A DNA stretch of 64,000 bases from Bufo bufo. Taxonomy: Eukaryota > Chordata > Amphibia > Anura > Bufonidae. Each line of letters opens with the position of its first letter. Position 1 is the first letter of the stretch. The translations under genes were made by a program, and so were the position numbers. The stretch lies in assembly GCF_905171765.1 (NCBI RefSeq), contig NC_053392.1:40671822-40735821 (forward strand), in the 5' to 3' direction. Under the pieces are notes generated by a model. It was not told the DNA's origin, ran no database searches, and saw only the letters and a list, made by a program, of their open reading frames with translations. This document shows positions 8,900 through 19,818 of the stretch, one piece after another.

Positions 8900-11456
8900 C
8901 TACGGTTTAAGACGGAAGGCTACAGGGTTAACAATGGCAGTGATCTTATATGGACCAATAAATCTTGGTCCCAACTTCCAAGAAGGTACCTTTAGTTTAA
9001 TGTTTCTTGTAGACAGCCACACAGAATCACCCACTCTCAGGTCCGGACTACTCATACGTCTCCTGTCAGCCGCACGCTTATACCTGTTGCCCATCTTTTC
9101 CAGGTTATTTTGGATTTTCCGCCAAATAGAAGACAAAGAAGATGAAAATCGTTCCTCCTCAGGAATGCCGGAATTATGAGCACCAGAAAATGTACCAAAC
9201 TGTGGATGGAACCCATATGCGACTTATCAGTGGATTCCTGTCTACGGTTATATATGGCAAACTCAGCTAGCGACAAAAATGAAGACCACTGTTCCTGATT
9301 CTGATTAGTGCGCTCCGTCTGTCCGTTCGACTGAAGATGAAAAGCCGAAGAGAAGGACAATTGTACACCTAGACGAGTACAGAACGCTCTCCAGAATCTG
9401 GAAACAAACTGAGTCCCTCTATCGGACACCACATCAGAGGGAATGCCATGTAGTTTCACGATGTTGTCGACAAACACCTGCGCAAGAGTTTTAGCATTGG
9501 GTAGACTAGGTAATGCAATAAAGTGTGCCATTTTACTAAAATGATTAACAACCACAAGAATCAAGGTCTTTCCCGAAGAATTCAGTAAATCTGTGATAAA
9601 ATCCATGGACAAATGGGTCCAAGGTCTGGACAGGATGGGCAAAAGAAGCAGAGATCCGGAAGGCCGAGTATGTGTCACCTTAGCACGTGCATAGGTACCA
9701 CAGGCTGACACATAGTCCTCAATACACTTACGCAACCCCGGCCACCAAAATCTGCGAAAGATGAGATCGACAGTCATTCTGCTCCCAGGGTGCCCAGCAT
9801 GCACCGTACAGTGATGTTCCTCGAACACTTGGGACGTAATTCGGAGGGAACAAACAATTTCCCCTGTGGACAAGAGTCCGGAGCATCCTCCTGTGCCTCT
9901 AACACCCTGGCCTCGAGATCAGGATAAATAGCGGATATAACTACCCCTTCAGATAAAATGGGACTAGGGTCATTAGACTCAACCCCCCCCCCCCCCCCAG
10001 GAAAGCTACGTGACAAAGCATCCGCCTTTACGTTCTTAACCCCAGGGCAATAAGTGACGATGAAGTTAAATCTGGTGAAAAACAATGACCATCTGGCCTG
10101 CCTTGAGTTCAGTCGCTTAGCTGACTCCAAGTAGGCCAGATTCTTGTGATCCGTAATTACCGTAATAGGAGGAATTGCTCCTTCCAACCAATGCCGCCAT
10201 TCCTCGAACGCCAACTTAATGGCCAGCAATTCGCTATTCCCCACATCATAATTCCTTTCAGAAGTCGAGAGTTTTTTAGAAAAAAATGCACATGGGTGCC
10301 ATTTACTGGGTGAAGGACCCTGCGACAATTTTGCTCCTACCCCAACCTCAGACGCGTCAACCTCAACAATAAATGGCTGAGACACGTCCTATTGCACCAG
10401 AATAGGGGCCGAAGCAAAACATTCTTTCACAGCAGAAAAGGCCTGTAATGCCGCATCAGACCAGATTGAAATATCAGCACCCTTCCTAGTCATGTCTGTT
10501 AAAGGTTTAACCACCGATGAATAATTCAGGATAAATTTATGGTAGTAGTTTGTAAACCCCAAAAACCACATAAGCGTTTTCAGATTTTCGGGTCGATCCC
10601 AGTCCAACACGGCACGGACCTTCTCGGGATCCATACGAAAACCTGAGGATGAGAGCAGGTAACCCAGAAATTTCACTTCCTGTACAGAAAATATACACTT
10701 TTCCATCTTAGCATACAACTTATTCTCTCTTAGGATCTGTAACACCAGTCTCACATGATCCTGATGAGTCTCCATATCAGGAGAATAAATTAGTATGTCA
10801 TCAAGGTATACAACGACAAACCTCCCCACCAGATGATGAAAGATGTCATTGACAAAGTGTTGAAAAACCGCAGGAGCATTGGTTAACCCAAAGGGCATGA
10901 CCAGGTTTTCAAAATGACCCTCAGGGGTATTAAATGCGGTCTTCCACTCATCCCCTCCTTGATCCTTACCAGATTATATGACCCCCTCAGATCCAATTTA
11001 GAGAACACCTTGGCACCGACAATCTGACTAAACAAATCCGGAATCAAAGGAAGGGGCTAAGGATCACGGACGGTAATGCGATTGAGCTCAATGAAGTCGA
11101 AGACATGGTCTCAGGGTACCATCCTTTTTCTTTACAAAGAAAAATCCAGCAGCCACAGGGGACTTGGATGGTCTAATATGTCCCTTTGCCAAACTCTCGG
11201 TGATATATTCTCACATAGCCTTTCTTTCGGGTTCCGAAAGATTATACAACCGAGATTTGGGCAATTTAGCTCCGAGAATAAGATTGACGGGACAGTCATA
11301 CTCCCGGTGTGGAGGCAACTCCTGATTACCACTCTCAGAGAAAACATCTGAAAATTCTGAAATGAACGAGGGTACAGCTTTAGTGGTAACCATAGAGAAC
11401 GATGCATTAAGACAGTTGTCCATGCAAAAATCACTCCAATCTGTCTCGCATGCCAA
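8900..11456 (-). pseudogene. Gypsy pol (RT, RNase H, integrase), broken
   Basis: Reading minus-strand frames in order gives: the RT start with KLPKSRLYNLSEPE (about 11240); RT palm [13 protein letters not shown] and VVYLDDILIYSPD (10898-10389) with the YLDD catalytic motif; RNase H with [14 protein letters not shown] (10385 on); integrase with its HPGSR zinc region, MDFITD, SDRGTQF and NGQTERTNQ (9873-9052); and a GPY/F module, GPRFIGPYKITAI, at 9136-8900. Frameshifts near 11450, 11130, 10960 and 9280 and a stop at 10386 break it. The protein ends right after the GPY/F module at AFRLKP, so the chromodomain has been deleted next to the 3' LTR. Confidence 0.9.
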
Positions 11457-11459
11457 TCG

Positions 11460-12742
11460 ATGTTAGGGTTATGTTTGCTTAACCATGGTAAGCCCAACAC
11501 CAACGGAGCAGGCAGACCCTCCAACACATAACAGGAGATAGATTCCTGATGCAAATAACCCACTCTTAAATGAATGTCATTCACTACCTGCGACAGGCAT
11601 TTTTGGGCGAGAGGTGCTGAGTCAATTGCAAAGGCAGAAATACTATTCTCTAATGCATTAGTAGTCAACCCGTGAATGCGTACAAACTGTCCATCAATCA
11701 AGTTAACTCCTGCCCCACTGTCGATAAATGCTTTGATTTTCACAGTTTTGGACTCTAGCGCCACCTCGGCAGACAGGAGAAAACGGGTACTACCAGTAAA
11801 AGACAAAAGTAGGTTTTCTTGCTCCCCACCCATACTACCAATAGTAATTTGGGGATTCAATGTTTTTTTATTTTTGTTTACACCTTGATGCTGCAAGTAC
11901 GGACAGATATTCACCAAATGTCCCTTCTTGCCACAATAAAAGCAGACTCCTTTCACATGACCCAAGCTTTTGGCAATAGTTCCAGGAGTAGCTCCTCCTA
12001 ATTGCATAGGCTCATCACAAGGCACAACCACCCGTGTCTCTCCACCATAAGTGTCAAAGGGAGCAGTACCCTTATTGGACAGTACATCCTGAAGGTGAGG
12101 ACCCCTAGATCTCTCCCTCAGGCGTCTATCAAGACGTACAGCAAGAGACATAGCTGCTTCCAATGACTCAGGATTTTCATGAAAAGCCAATGCGTCCTGC
12201 AGTCTCTCAGAGAGACCCTGGCAGAATTGGCTACGGAGAGCAGAATCGTTCCACTCTGTATCCGTAGCCCATCTCCTAAATTCTGAGCAATAGGTCTCCG
12301 CAGAACGTTCTCCCTGCCGCAAACCCCGTAACTTAGTCTCGGCCTGAGAGATCCGATCCGGGTCTTCATAGATAAGACCCAAAGCTCCAAAGAATTCATC
12401 TACCGACCGGAGGGACGGGGATCCGGTCGGCAGAGAAAAAGCCCAAGATTGGGCGTCCTCTTTTAGCAATGAAATAATCATACCCACAAGTTGACACTCT
12501 TCCCCAGAAGAGTATGGATGCAGCCTAAAGTATAATTTACATGACTCCCTGAACCAAATGAAATTGTCACTACCCCCGGAAAACCTATCCGGGAGAGCTA
12601 CCTTCGGTTCAGGGCAGGCCTGGAACCCACCACCGGAACCAGCAGCCTGTGGACTCTGAATCTGTAAAACCATCGCACGGAGGTCTGCTACCTCCAAAGT
12701 CAAATTTTGCAGCTGTTTGACCAGTGCAGTCATAGCATCCAT
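11460..12742 (-). CDS. Gypsy gag and protease
   Basis: The open frame starts best at the Met at 12742 (MDAMTALVKQL), about 50 bp inside the 5' LTR; the longer frame into the LTR is not needed. Gag has a retrotransposon-gag-like centre (FIWFRESCKLYF, then ERSAETYCSEFRRWA) and a CCHC zinc knuckle, CFYCGKKGHLVNICP. It is followed in frame by an aspartic protease with the active-site triad in AFIDSGAGVNLID. The frame fails at about 11460, after LGLPWLSKHNP, where the RT begins in another frame. The similar arrangement in copy 2 supports the assignment. Confidence 0.85.
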
Positions 12743-12790
12743 AGCTGCACAGATCAGAACAAAAAAAATTGCGGTATTGGCTCTGGATAA

Positions 12791-13384
12791 TGTCACGGAT
12801 GTTGTAGGGGAAAACACCAAAAGACAACAAGAAGGAAGGGAAAAGACACTAGGCCTCACCGCTAGGGAAGGAAAAGGGTCACCACCTATAAAATCCTGCT
12901 CCTGGCCCTAACTCCTATCCATATGGGCACCTCTCGATGGTAGAGATGCCCATACACAGGAACCTAGAAAAACCCTGGTGGCCCTCAGATGCCCTAATAG
13001 TAATGACAGGGCAGAGACAACCCGATCCTTCCCTGGTGAAGGAACCAGCATCTTGCTGAGGCCTAGTAAACAACAAAGGTAGGGGGGAGGAATACAAAAC
13101 ACAACAAGCGGAACACTTAACTTCTGAGGCTGATGGATGATGGACGAACAGGACTTCACTCGAACCACACTCCAGCTCTTCCAAAAGCCAAATGAAGATA
13201 TCCAGAGCAAGGAGTGATGGGTAAAGTCAGACTTAATAGGGGGAGGTGAAGGTCACATGATCCACACCTGAACAGGGGGTGTGGACATACCAGCAACACA
13301 CAAAGTGAAACCAAAAGAGGCTGTCAGATAACTTAATGTGCAGATAATCTTTCAGACCTTCTCAAACCTCTCACCGGCGTGACA
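12791..13384 (-). repeat. Gypsy copy 1, 5' LTR
   Basis: This is the transcription-start LTR of the minus-strand element. It is collinear with 8293-8887 apart from point changes and small indels. No canonical TGG-initiated primer-binding site is visible just inside it (minus-strand text begins TTATCCAGAGCC), so the primer is unclear. Confidence 0.9.
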
Positions 13385-13930
13385 TAGAAGCTGTATCTCT
13401 TCTTGTATCCAGGCTAGAGGTCATATCTCATCTTGTATCCAGGCTAGAGACTGTATCTCATCTTGTTTCCAGGCTAGAGGCCGTATATCATCTTGTATCC
13501 AGGCTGGAGGCCGTATCTCATCCTGTATCCAGGCTAGAGGCTGTATCTCATCTTGTATCCAGGCTAGAGGCTGTATCTCTTCTTGTATCCAGGCTAGAGG
13601 CCGCATCTCATCTTGTATTCAGGCTAGAGGCCGTATCTCATCTTGTATCCAGGCTAGAGGCTGTATCTCATCTTGTATCCAGACTAGAGGCTTCATCTCT
13701 TCTTGTATCCAGGCTAGAGGCCGTATCTCATCTTGTATCCAGGCTAGAGGCCGTATCTCATCTTGTATCCAGGCTAGAGGCCGCATCTCATCTTGTATTC
13801 AGGCTAGAGGCTGTATCTCATCTTGTATCCAGTCTAGAGGCTGTATCTCATCTTGTATCCAGGCTAGAGTCTGTATCTTATCTTGTATCCAGGCTAGAGG
13901 GTGTATCTCATCTTGTATTCAGGGTAGAGG
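13385..13930 (+). repeat. 30-bp minisatellite, segment 3
   Basis: About 18 further units of the 30-bp repeat follow the Gypsy LTR directly, which shows that the retrotransposon landed in a pre-existing array. Units here include the GCATCTCATC variant. Confidence 0.95.
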
Positions 13931-14132
13931 TGGCACAGCAGGTCCTAGAGCCTCCTTTCAGTTGTACATTAACTTTTGCTATAATATTTTAATTATTGCT
14001 AAGCGAATCGAAGTATTCGAAATTAACCTTGATACGAATTTCAGAAAAAATTCTATTCACCACAAAGCCAAATTTCCTCGTGCTTCGTGGTAACAAATCA
14101 ATTTTTCCTAAAATGGTGTCTGTAAGTAAAAA

Positions 14133-14352
14133 GAATTATACTCACCTCATCCACTTGATTGAAGAAAACCCCCAAAGGACCTACGGCGAGCATGATGACC
14201 TCACCACGTGATTACACTGATGACATCACCACTTGTGCCCAGAGTTATCATGTGGTGACGTCATCATGCTTGCTGCAGGTCCTTTGGCGGGTTTTCTTCA
14301 AGACAGGAGCGGATGGCCTCTCTGCAATCAAGTGGATGAGATGAGTATAATT
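14133..14352. repeat. Hairpin-forming inverted repeat (MITE-like)
   Basis: Left arm 'aattatactcacctcatcc' (from 14133) and right arm 'ggatgagatgagtataatt' (to 14352) are complementary. The inner arms also pair (cccaaaggacct with aggtcctttgg; gatgacctcaccacgtgat with tcatgtggtgacgtcatc). The whole 220 bp can fold on itself. No coding sequence. Confidence 0.75.
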
Positions 14353-14705
14353 ATTTTTTTTAACCCCTAATTAACCCTTGAACAGCTGAATGTGAGTCAC
14401 AGATGCCATGATCAGTGTTGTAGGTGGCATTTGAGGGGTTAAATGACGGGGACGGCGTGAATCCCCTTCCCAATCATTGCGTACACTCAATACAATAGAT
14501 AGAGATTTGTGACTAAGTAATTCTAACTAATCAAATTTCTTGTCAAAATTTGGCAAAGCTGCTGAATCGAATTTTTCAAAAGTTTGGACATGTCCGGACC
14601 CCTTATAGGGAAATCCTATAAGGCGGTCAGAATATTATTGGGGTCATTTATTAAGATTGACGTTTTAAACCCATCCACACTACGTCCCCTTCTTTAGACC
14701 TCTAG

Positions 14706-14970
14706 AGGAACCAGCCCTGCAACCTGCCATATCCAGCCCTCCAACCTGCCATATCCAGCCCTCCAACCTGCCATATCCAGCCCTCCAACCTGCCATATCC
14801 AGCCCTCCAACCTGCCATATCCAGCCCACCAACCTGCCATATCCAGCCCTCCAACCTGCCATATCCAGCCCTCCAACCTGCCATATCCAGCCCACCAACC
14901 TGCCATATCCAGCCCTCCAACCTGCCATATCCAGCCCTCCAACCTGCCATATCCAGCCCTCCAACCTGCT
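14706..14970 (+). repeat. 22-bp minisatellite
   Basis: About 12 tandem copies of a 22-bp unit (ccaacctgccatatccagcc plus ct or ca). Three units make 66 bp, which keeps all frames open on the minus strand and yields spurious WIWQVGGLDMAG repeats. Confidence 0.95.
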
Positions 14971-15639
14971 ATATCCACACACAGATTGGTTACGGTCCGG
15001 TGTCTATGTGAATCTGTGTATCCTACAAAGCCACTGTTATGCCAAGTCTGGATCATAACTATGGATGCTGTGTATTCAAAATAAACTTCTCCGGGAGTGC
15101 TGCAAATGTATTATTTATATTACATGACAAGTCAGTCCTTCACAAGCACCTAAATCTTCTACTACCCCTTCTTTAGACCTGGCTGAGCTTGGAAAAGTCG
15201 TAGATTTGGCCGCAAATCTAATCTGTGACAGATATATGCCAAAAATTGCCATATATCTAATAATAAATTACCCCCTATATGCTCACATGGTACTAGACAA
15301 ACAGCCGTAGACTCCAGATGACCCGTGTGACTCATCTATTGTCCATGCACTTAGTGCCGCTTTGAGTGGCAGCTGTTTGGCCATAATTGAAAATCAATTT
15401 GTCATCTCCAAAGCTCAGCAGAAGAATCTTTGAGGAATATTTTATATTAGTAGCTTTGATGGCGAAAGCCTTCCCTTCCTCTAAATTGGCCATTGTGCTT
15501 TGTGCCTTGTCTGTTTCCAGACATGTTTTTCTTCTTTAGGGGAGGAGAAGATAAAGTTTTTGATAGAAAATTTGCTGATTCATATTGATCTGTGCATGTC
15601 GGGTATTACTGTAGGTGATTCATGTATGACATCGTAACA

Positions 15640-15862
15640 ACATAGTGTATGACCTTGTAACATAGTGTATGACATCATAACATGGTGTATAACCTTGTAA
15701 CATAGTGTATGACATCATAACATAGTGTATGACATCATAACATAGTGTATGACCTTGTAACATAGTGTATGACATCATAACATAGTGTATGACATCATAA
15801 CATAGTGTATGACATCATAACATGGTGTATGACATCATAACATAGTGCACAACATTGTAATA
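15640..15862 (+). repeat. 20-bp minisatellite
   Basis: About 11 copies of a 20-bp unit (catagtgtatgacatcataa), with some units reading ccttgtaa instead of catcataa. It lies directly upstream of a Penelope-type tail. Confidence 0.9.
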
Positions 15863-15864
15863 TA

Positions 15865-16080
15865 ATGTGGAACAATATAGTAGGAAATAAGAAACAGAGC
15901 TTTGCACGGAGGAACTTCCAATAAAAACTGTTTTTTTTTTTTTAAAACTGATGAAGGTGACGGGCCATCCCCAAAACGTGTAGTTCATGTTTATTTTTAG
16001 CATGTTTTCTTAAATAAACAGTTTTTATTTGAATTTCCTCTGTGCAGCGCGCGGCTTCTTTTTTCCTGCTACTGTATCTT
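15865..16080 (+). mobile_element. Penelope-type tail with inverted partial copy
   Basis: A hammerhead-like core at about 15950-15985 is flanked by inverted sequences. The segment after the core (caguuuuuauuu-type text, then 'cctctgtgcagcgcgcggctt', 16020-16050) is repeated in reverse complement before it (15868-15930). This is the topology of the elements at 7447 and 38397. There is no reverse transcriptase between the arms. Confidence 0.55.
15950..15992 (+). ncRNA. Decayed hammerhead-like core
   Basis: CTGATGA is present, followed by a possible stem II (GG...CC) and then AAAACGTG in place of GAAACGCG. The lost G of the GAAA box and the absence of a clear stem I suggest an inactive relic. 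Confidence 0.4.
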
Positions 16081-16145
16081 GTCTCGTGTGTCTGCTTTGG
16101 CATCCCTGAGGGATCACAATCAAGCACAGCAGCGTGGCATGCAGG

Positions 16146-16312
16146 GGCATTGTGGGGTCAAAACATTCGGGGCTATTTCAGGGCCCTTTAATATTGATAG
16201 GACCTGGGCAACCCCACAGATCATCCCCCCACCCCCCTTGTACTTGTGGGAATGATCTGTGGGGTTGCCCAGGGTCCACTCCCATCAATATTAAAGGGCC
16301 CAAGTAAAGATT
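16146..16312. repeat. Palindromic MITE, short form
   Basis: The arms 'gggccctttaatattgatag' and its complement ending at 16300 enclose a small loop around 'acttgtgggaatg'. The same family, preceded by the same 'ggtcaaaacattcggggct' text, occurs in a longer form at 38338-39215. The short form lacks the central GC-rich hairpin of the long form. Confidence 0.7.
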
Positions 16313-16574
16313 TCTCCAGTGGTGAGGAAATGAAACATAACAGATATTGGAAAGTTACCGACTGTTGTATTATATAATGACTGCAGTCTTCAGTACTGCA
16401 CTTCATTTGCGTAAACCAGAACACCCCTTTAAGCATGCCTTTAATGTGCAAGTTCAACACAGTGGGCTTGTGCCCCGTATGTTTTCAGACCCTAGCAATG
16501 CACCTGGTTGCATGTCTCCCATTCGGGAGTGATTTCGCTTTACTCTAGGGTTGTGCCTAGCCTGCACAACTATA

Positions 16575-17624
16575 CACTCACCTAAAGAATTATTAGGAAC
16601 ACCATACTAATACGGTGTTGGACCCCCTTTTGCCTTCAGAACTGCCTTAATTCTACGTGGCATTGATTCCACAAGGTGCTGATAGCATTCTTTAGAAATG
16701 TTGGCCCATATTGATAGGATAGCATCTTGCAGTTGATGGAGATTTGAGGGATGCACATCCAGGGCACGAAGCTCCCGTTCCACCACATCCCAAAGATGCT
16801 CTATTGGGTTGAGATCTGGTGACTGTGGGGGCCATTTTAGTACAGTGAACTCATTGTCATGTTCAAGAAACCAATTTGAAATGATTGGAGCTTTGTGACA
16901 TGGTGCATTATCCTGCTGGAAGTAGCCATCAGAGGATGGATACATGTTCTCATTCTGTTTACACCAAATTCGGACTCTACCATTTGAATGTCTCAACAGA
17001 AATCGAGACTCATCAGACCAGGCAACATTTTTCCAGTCTTCAACAGTCCAATTTTGGTGAGCTCGTGCAAATTGTAGCCTCTTTTTCCTATTTGTAGTGG
17101 AGATGAGTGGTACCCGGTGGGGTCTTCTGCTGTTGTAGCCCATCCGCCTCAAGGTTGTGCGTGTTGTGGCTTCACAAATGCTTTGCTGCATACCTCGGTT
17201 GTAACGAGTGGTTATTTCAGTCAACGTTGCTCTTCTATCAGCTTGAATCAGTCGGCCCATTCTCCTCTGACCTCGAGCATCCACAAGGCATTTTTGCCCA
17301 CAGGACGGCCGCATACTGGATGTTTTTCCCTTTTCACACCATTCTTTGTAAACCCTAGAAATGGTTGTGCGTGAAAATCCCATTAACTGAGCAGATTGTG
17401 AAATACTCAGACCGGCCCGTCTGGCACCAACAACCATGCCACGCTCAAAATTGCTTAAATCACCTTTCTTTCCCATTCTGACATTCAGTTTGGAGTTCAG
17501 GAGATTGTCTTGACCAGGACCACACCCCTAAATGCATTGAACTAACTGCCATGTGATTGGTTGACTAGATAATTGCATTAATGAGAAATAGAACAGGTGT
17601 TCCTAATAATTCTTTAGGTGAGTG
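16575..17624 (-). mobile_element. Tc1-like transposon (DD36E type), internally deleted, copy 1
   Basis: Inverted ends CACTCACCTAAAGAATTATT lie within 16575-17624, and TA dinucleotides flank both sides (16573-16574, 17625-17626). The element is 1050 bp. A near-identical copy in the opposite orientation lies at 19818-20867. Both miss the same segment of the transposase gene. Confidence 0.93.
16607..17476 (-). CDS. Tc1-like transposase with in-frame internal deletion
   Basis: An uninterrupted 289-residue frame begins MGKKGDLSNFERG, with the helix-turn-helix region at residues 20-50 and a second DNA-binding part to about 120. The first catalytic Asp is D155 in WSDESRF, the second D189 in QQDNAPCHKA, and the Glu E226 in [11 protein letters not shown]. 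There are 36 residues between the second Asp and the Glu, the spacing of the DD36E (Incomer) group. Only 33 residues separate the first two Asp, far fewer than the 80-90 usual in Tc1 enzymes, so about 50 residues of the catalytic core are missing. The protein should bind ends but not catalyse transposition. Confidence 0.88.
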   Translation of the reverse strand: MGKKGDLSNFERGMVVGARRAGLSISQSAQLMGFSRTTISRVYKEWCEKGKTSSMRPSCGQKCLVDARGQRRMGRLIQADRRATLTEITTRYNRGMQQSICEATTRTTLRRMGYNSRRPHRVPLISTTNRKKRLQFARAHQNWTVEDWKNVAWSDESRFLLRHSNGRVRIWCKQNENMYPSSDGYFQQDNAPCHKAPIISNWFLEHDNEFTVLKWPPQSPDLNPIEHLWDVVERELRALDVHPSNLHQLQDAILSIWANISKECYQHLVESMPRRIKAVLKAKGGPTPY

Positions 17625-17817
17625 TATATATATAGGTAAAAGGAAAATCACTGCAGCTCTCACCTGCCACCTCCCAGTGGAGCACGGATGATCAGACCTG
17701 GGCTAAGTCTGGAGCAAAATATGGAAAAAACAAGGATTCCAGCTCTTCACAGTAAAAAAAAAGGCTTTATTCGACATAAAATCCGACATCAAAAGTGAGA
17801 CATTTTGTTGTGACGCG

Positions 17818-17862
17818 TTTCGGGCTGTTACATCCTAGCCCTTCATCAAGACAAACAAATAA
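17818..17862 (-). ncRNA. Hammerhead ribozyme motif of the Penelope element
   Basis: The minus strand reads CTTGATGA, a GGGCT/AGCCC stem II of 5 pairs with its loop, then GAAA, CGCG and TC, and ACAACAAA, which can pair partly with TTTGTTTGT upstream as stem I. The box carries one inserted T relative to CTGATGA. Stem III is again the short self-complementary CGCG. Confidence 0.65.
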
Positions 17863-17999
17863 ACTAAAAACCTCCATCTTGTACAGAGGCAGAAACCTGC
17901 CCACTTGATTGAATGATTTCCATCACCTGGAACAAGCACCTGGTGGCCATAGAATACTGGACATAGGGAAAACAATCCCAATCAAGTGGGACAGAGCCC

Positions 18000-19701
18000 T
18001 AAATAGAAGAAAATAAAATCATTTATATTGTAGGGTTAAATCATGTTTTCTGTTCAGCCCCTTAGGTATACGTGTTCCAAGGTTGAACATCCAGTATGTC
18101 TCTCTACCAAAAAGTTTTTGTCTGCAATCTCACCCTCCAACCGGAACAGTAACTCTTTCGACACGTTGCACATAAAACGCAGAGGGAATTTGTGTGTACT
18201 GCCATTCGATGTGGATACAATATCTTTACTGACTGACATGTGCATGCAACAAATACATTTCTTGCTTCCACATTTAGAATTTTCCTTGGTGGTTAGCCAC
18301 ACTGGTTCACACATTGCGTTTTCCAAAAATAGGTTAGGGCTGACTTTTTGTCCAATGGTTGGTGCTTTCTTCCCAATGCACCTAATACCTGCCTCTGCAA
18401 TATCCCCTCATCCTTCATCAAAACTTATCACTGGAAAATGTTTACGTAAAATATTGCAGACAAGGGGATACTCGGCACTATAATTTGTGACGAAAGTTAC
18501 AGGTTCGCTCGAATACTGAGTGCGGGTTCGAACATTTTTACTTCTCTTAGTTTTTTTCTTATGAGCCTGCTTCGCACTCTTGATTCGAGCGAATATAAGT
18601 GAATCTCTATCCACAGATATTGCATGTTCCTTCTTCGCCTTACGAATATTCTCCATCGAATATCCCCTGATCCGCAACCTTGCAGAGATATCAGAGGCTT
18701 CCTTTACAAATAGATTCAAAGAAGAGCAATTGCGCCGTGCCCTCAACATCTCCCCTTTGGGAATGTTCTTGGCTACATGAGGGGGATGGCAGGATGGTGC
18801 ATGGAGTAAAGTGCTACCCGCAATGGTTTTACGATGTGTGCAGGTGTAAACCTTCTGGTTCTCTCGATCACCCCACAATAAAAGGTCCAGAAAAACAATC
18901 GAGAAAAAAATCGCTGACCATAGTGAGCTTGATCGAGGGAACACAGCTGTCCAAATACTCCACAAATGACATCAACTCTTTTACATCACCCTGCCATACC
19001 CATAACATGTCGTCAATGAAGCGACCATACCATTTCATAGACATCAAATATGGGTTACTGTCCGAAAATAAAAAACTGTTCTCCCACCATGCCATAAACA
19101 GATTTGCCACCGAAGGCGAAAATTTTGCATCCATTGAAACTCCGGATATTTGTAAATAATATGAACCATTAAACATAAAAAAATTATGCTTAAGCAAAAA
19201 ATCGGTACAAATACAAATATAATCTCGGCGTTCCAAGGTGTATTTGCTAAACATATCCAAAAACCATTTCAAAGCTGCAATCACCAAATGGTGGGGGATG
19301 TTAGTGTACAGTGAATTAATATCAGCAGTAACCCATACAAACTCTTCTCGCCATACAAATTGATGGAAATTTTGGAGAACGCTACATGTGTCCTTGAGAT
19401 AGCCCGGTATATGAGGTACAAGGGGTTGCAGCAAGGAATAGACCCATTCTGAAAGTCGTTCCGAATATTATCCGATTCCTGACACAATAGGTCTTAAAGG
19501 TGGAGGAAAACTCTCCTTGTGCACTTTAGGGAGAGCATGGAATATAGGTGTACTCGGGTACTCAACATATATAAATGATTTTTCTTTTTCAGATAGAACA
19601 CCTAGGTGTACCCCTTCCTGAAGGATGTCGTGTAACCTGGACTGATACTGGGGGAGGGGGGTAGTTGCTAGTGGTAAATACACATTGGTATCTTTTAACA
19701 A
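18000..19701 (-). pseudogene. Penelope-like reverse transcriptase with GIY-YIG region, broken
   Basis: Minus-strand frames in order give FHALPKVHKES and LRPIVSGIG (19701-19468), then WVTADINSLYTNIPH, MDAKFSPSVANLFM and YGRFIDDMLWVW (19434-18868). These are fingers and palm motifs of Penelope reverse transcriptases, with both catalytic Asp in FIDD. A connector follows (18965-18408). The C-terminal part has a Cys-rich start (KCGSKKCICC) and ends near 18026 with TRIPKGLNRK, typical of the end of the GIY-YIG module; the GIY-YIG centre itself is damaged. Frameshifts near 19470, 18900, 18400 and 18100 inactivate it, and the N-terminal third is missing. Confidence 0.85.
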
Positions 19702-19784
19702 AATGTCTCACTTTTGATGTCAGATTTTATGGAAGTCGAATAAAGCCTTTTTTTTACTGCGAAGAGCTGGAATCCTTGTTTTTT

Positions 19785-19787
<3 letters not shown>

Positions 19788-19816
<29 letters not shown>
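19788..19816. repeat. AT dinucleotide microsatellite
   Basis: About 14 AT units separate the inverted Penelope terminus from the Tc1 end. The opposite side of the element also abuts a short TATATATA run (17625-17632), suggesting that the target was AT-repetitive. Confidence 0.85.

Positions 19817-19817
<1 letters not shown>

Positions 19818-19818
<1 letters not shown>

Larger units (their letters stand above)
8293..13384 (-). mobile_element. Gypsy (chromovirus-type) LTR retrotransposon, copy 1
   Basis: Two LTRs of 595 and 594 bp in direct orientation enclose gag-pro-pol on the minus strand. Outer flanks are TAGAG (8288-8292) and TAGAA (13385-13389), a 5-bp target duplication with one difference. 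The insertion lies inside the 30-bp minisatellite. By eye the LTRs differ at a few dozen positions, so the insertion is not recent. Pol carries frameshifts and a stop, and the C-terminal chromodomain present in copy 2 is missing, so the element is defective. Confidence 0.95.
17631..19790 (-). mobile_element. Penelope-like retroelement, 5' truncated
   Basis: On the minus strand the order is: an inverted piece of terminal repeat (19785-19690), reverse transcriptase (19701-18400), a GIY-YIG-type C-terminal region (18326-18000), an untranslated stretch, a hammerhead motif (17860-17818) and the full 3' terminal repeat with an AATAAA (about 17770). The text at 17722-17815 matches the reverse complement of 19690-19785, so the terminal repeats are inverted. 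Inverted and direct terminal repeats are both known for Penelope elements. The element sits between two Tc1 copies and next to an AT dinucleotide run. Confidence 0.88.

Noticed and set aside
14680..15056. Trp/Gly-rich repeat ORFs of 82-120 residues
   Set aside because: By-products of the 22-bp minisatellite.
18043..18483. 146-residue + strand ORF
   Set aside because: Antisense to the Penelope coding region, which has clear RT motifs on the minus strand.
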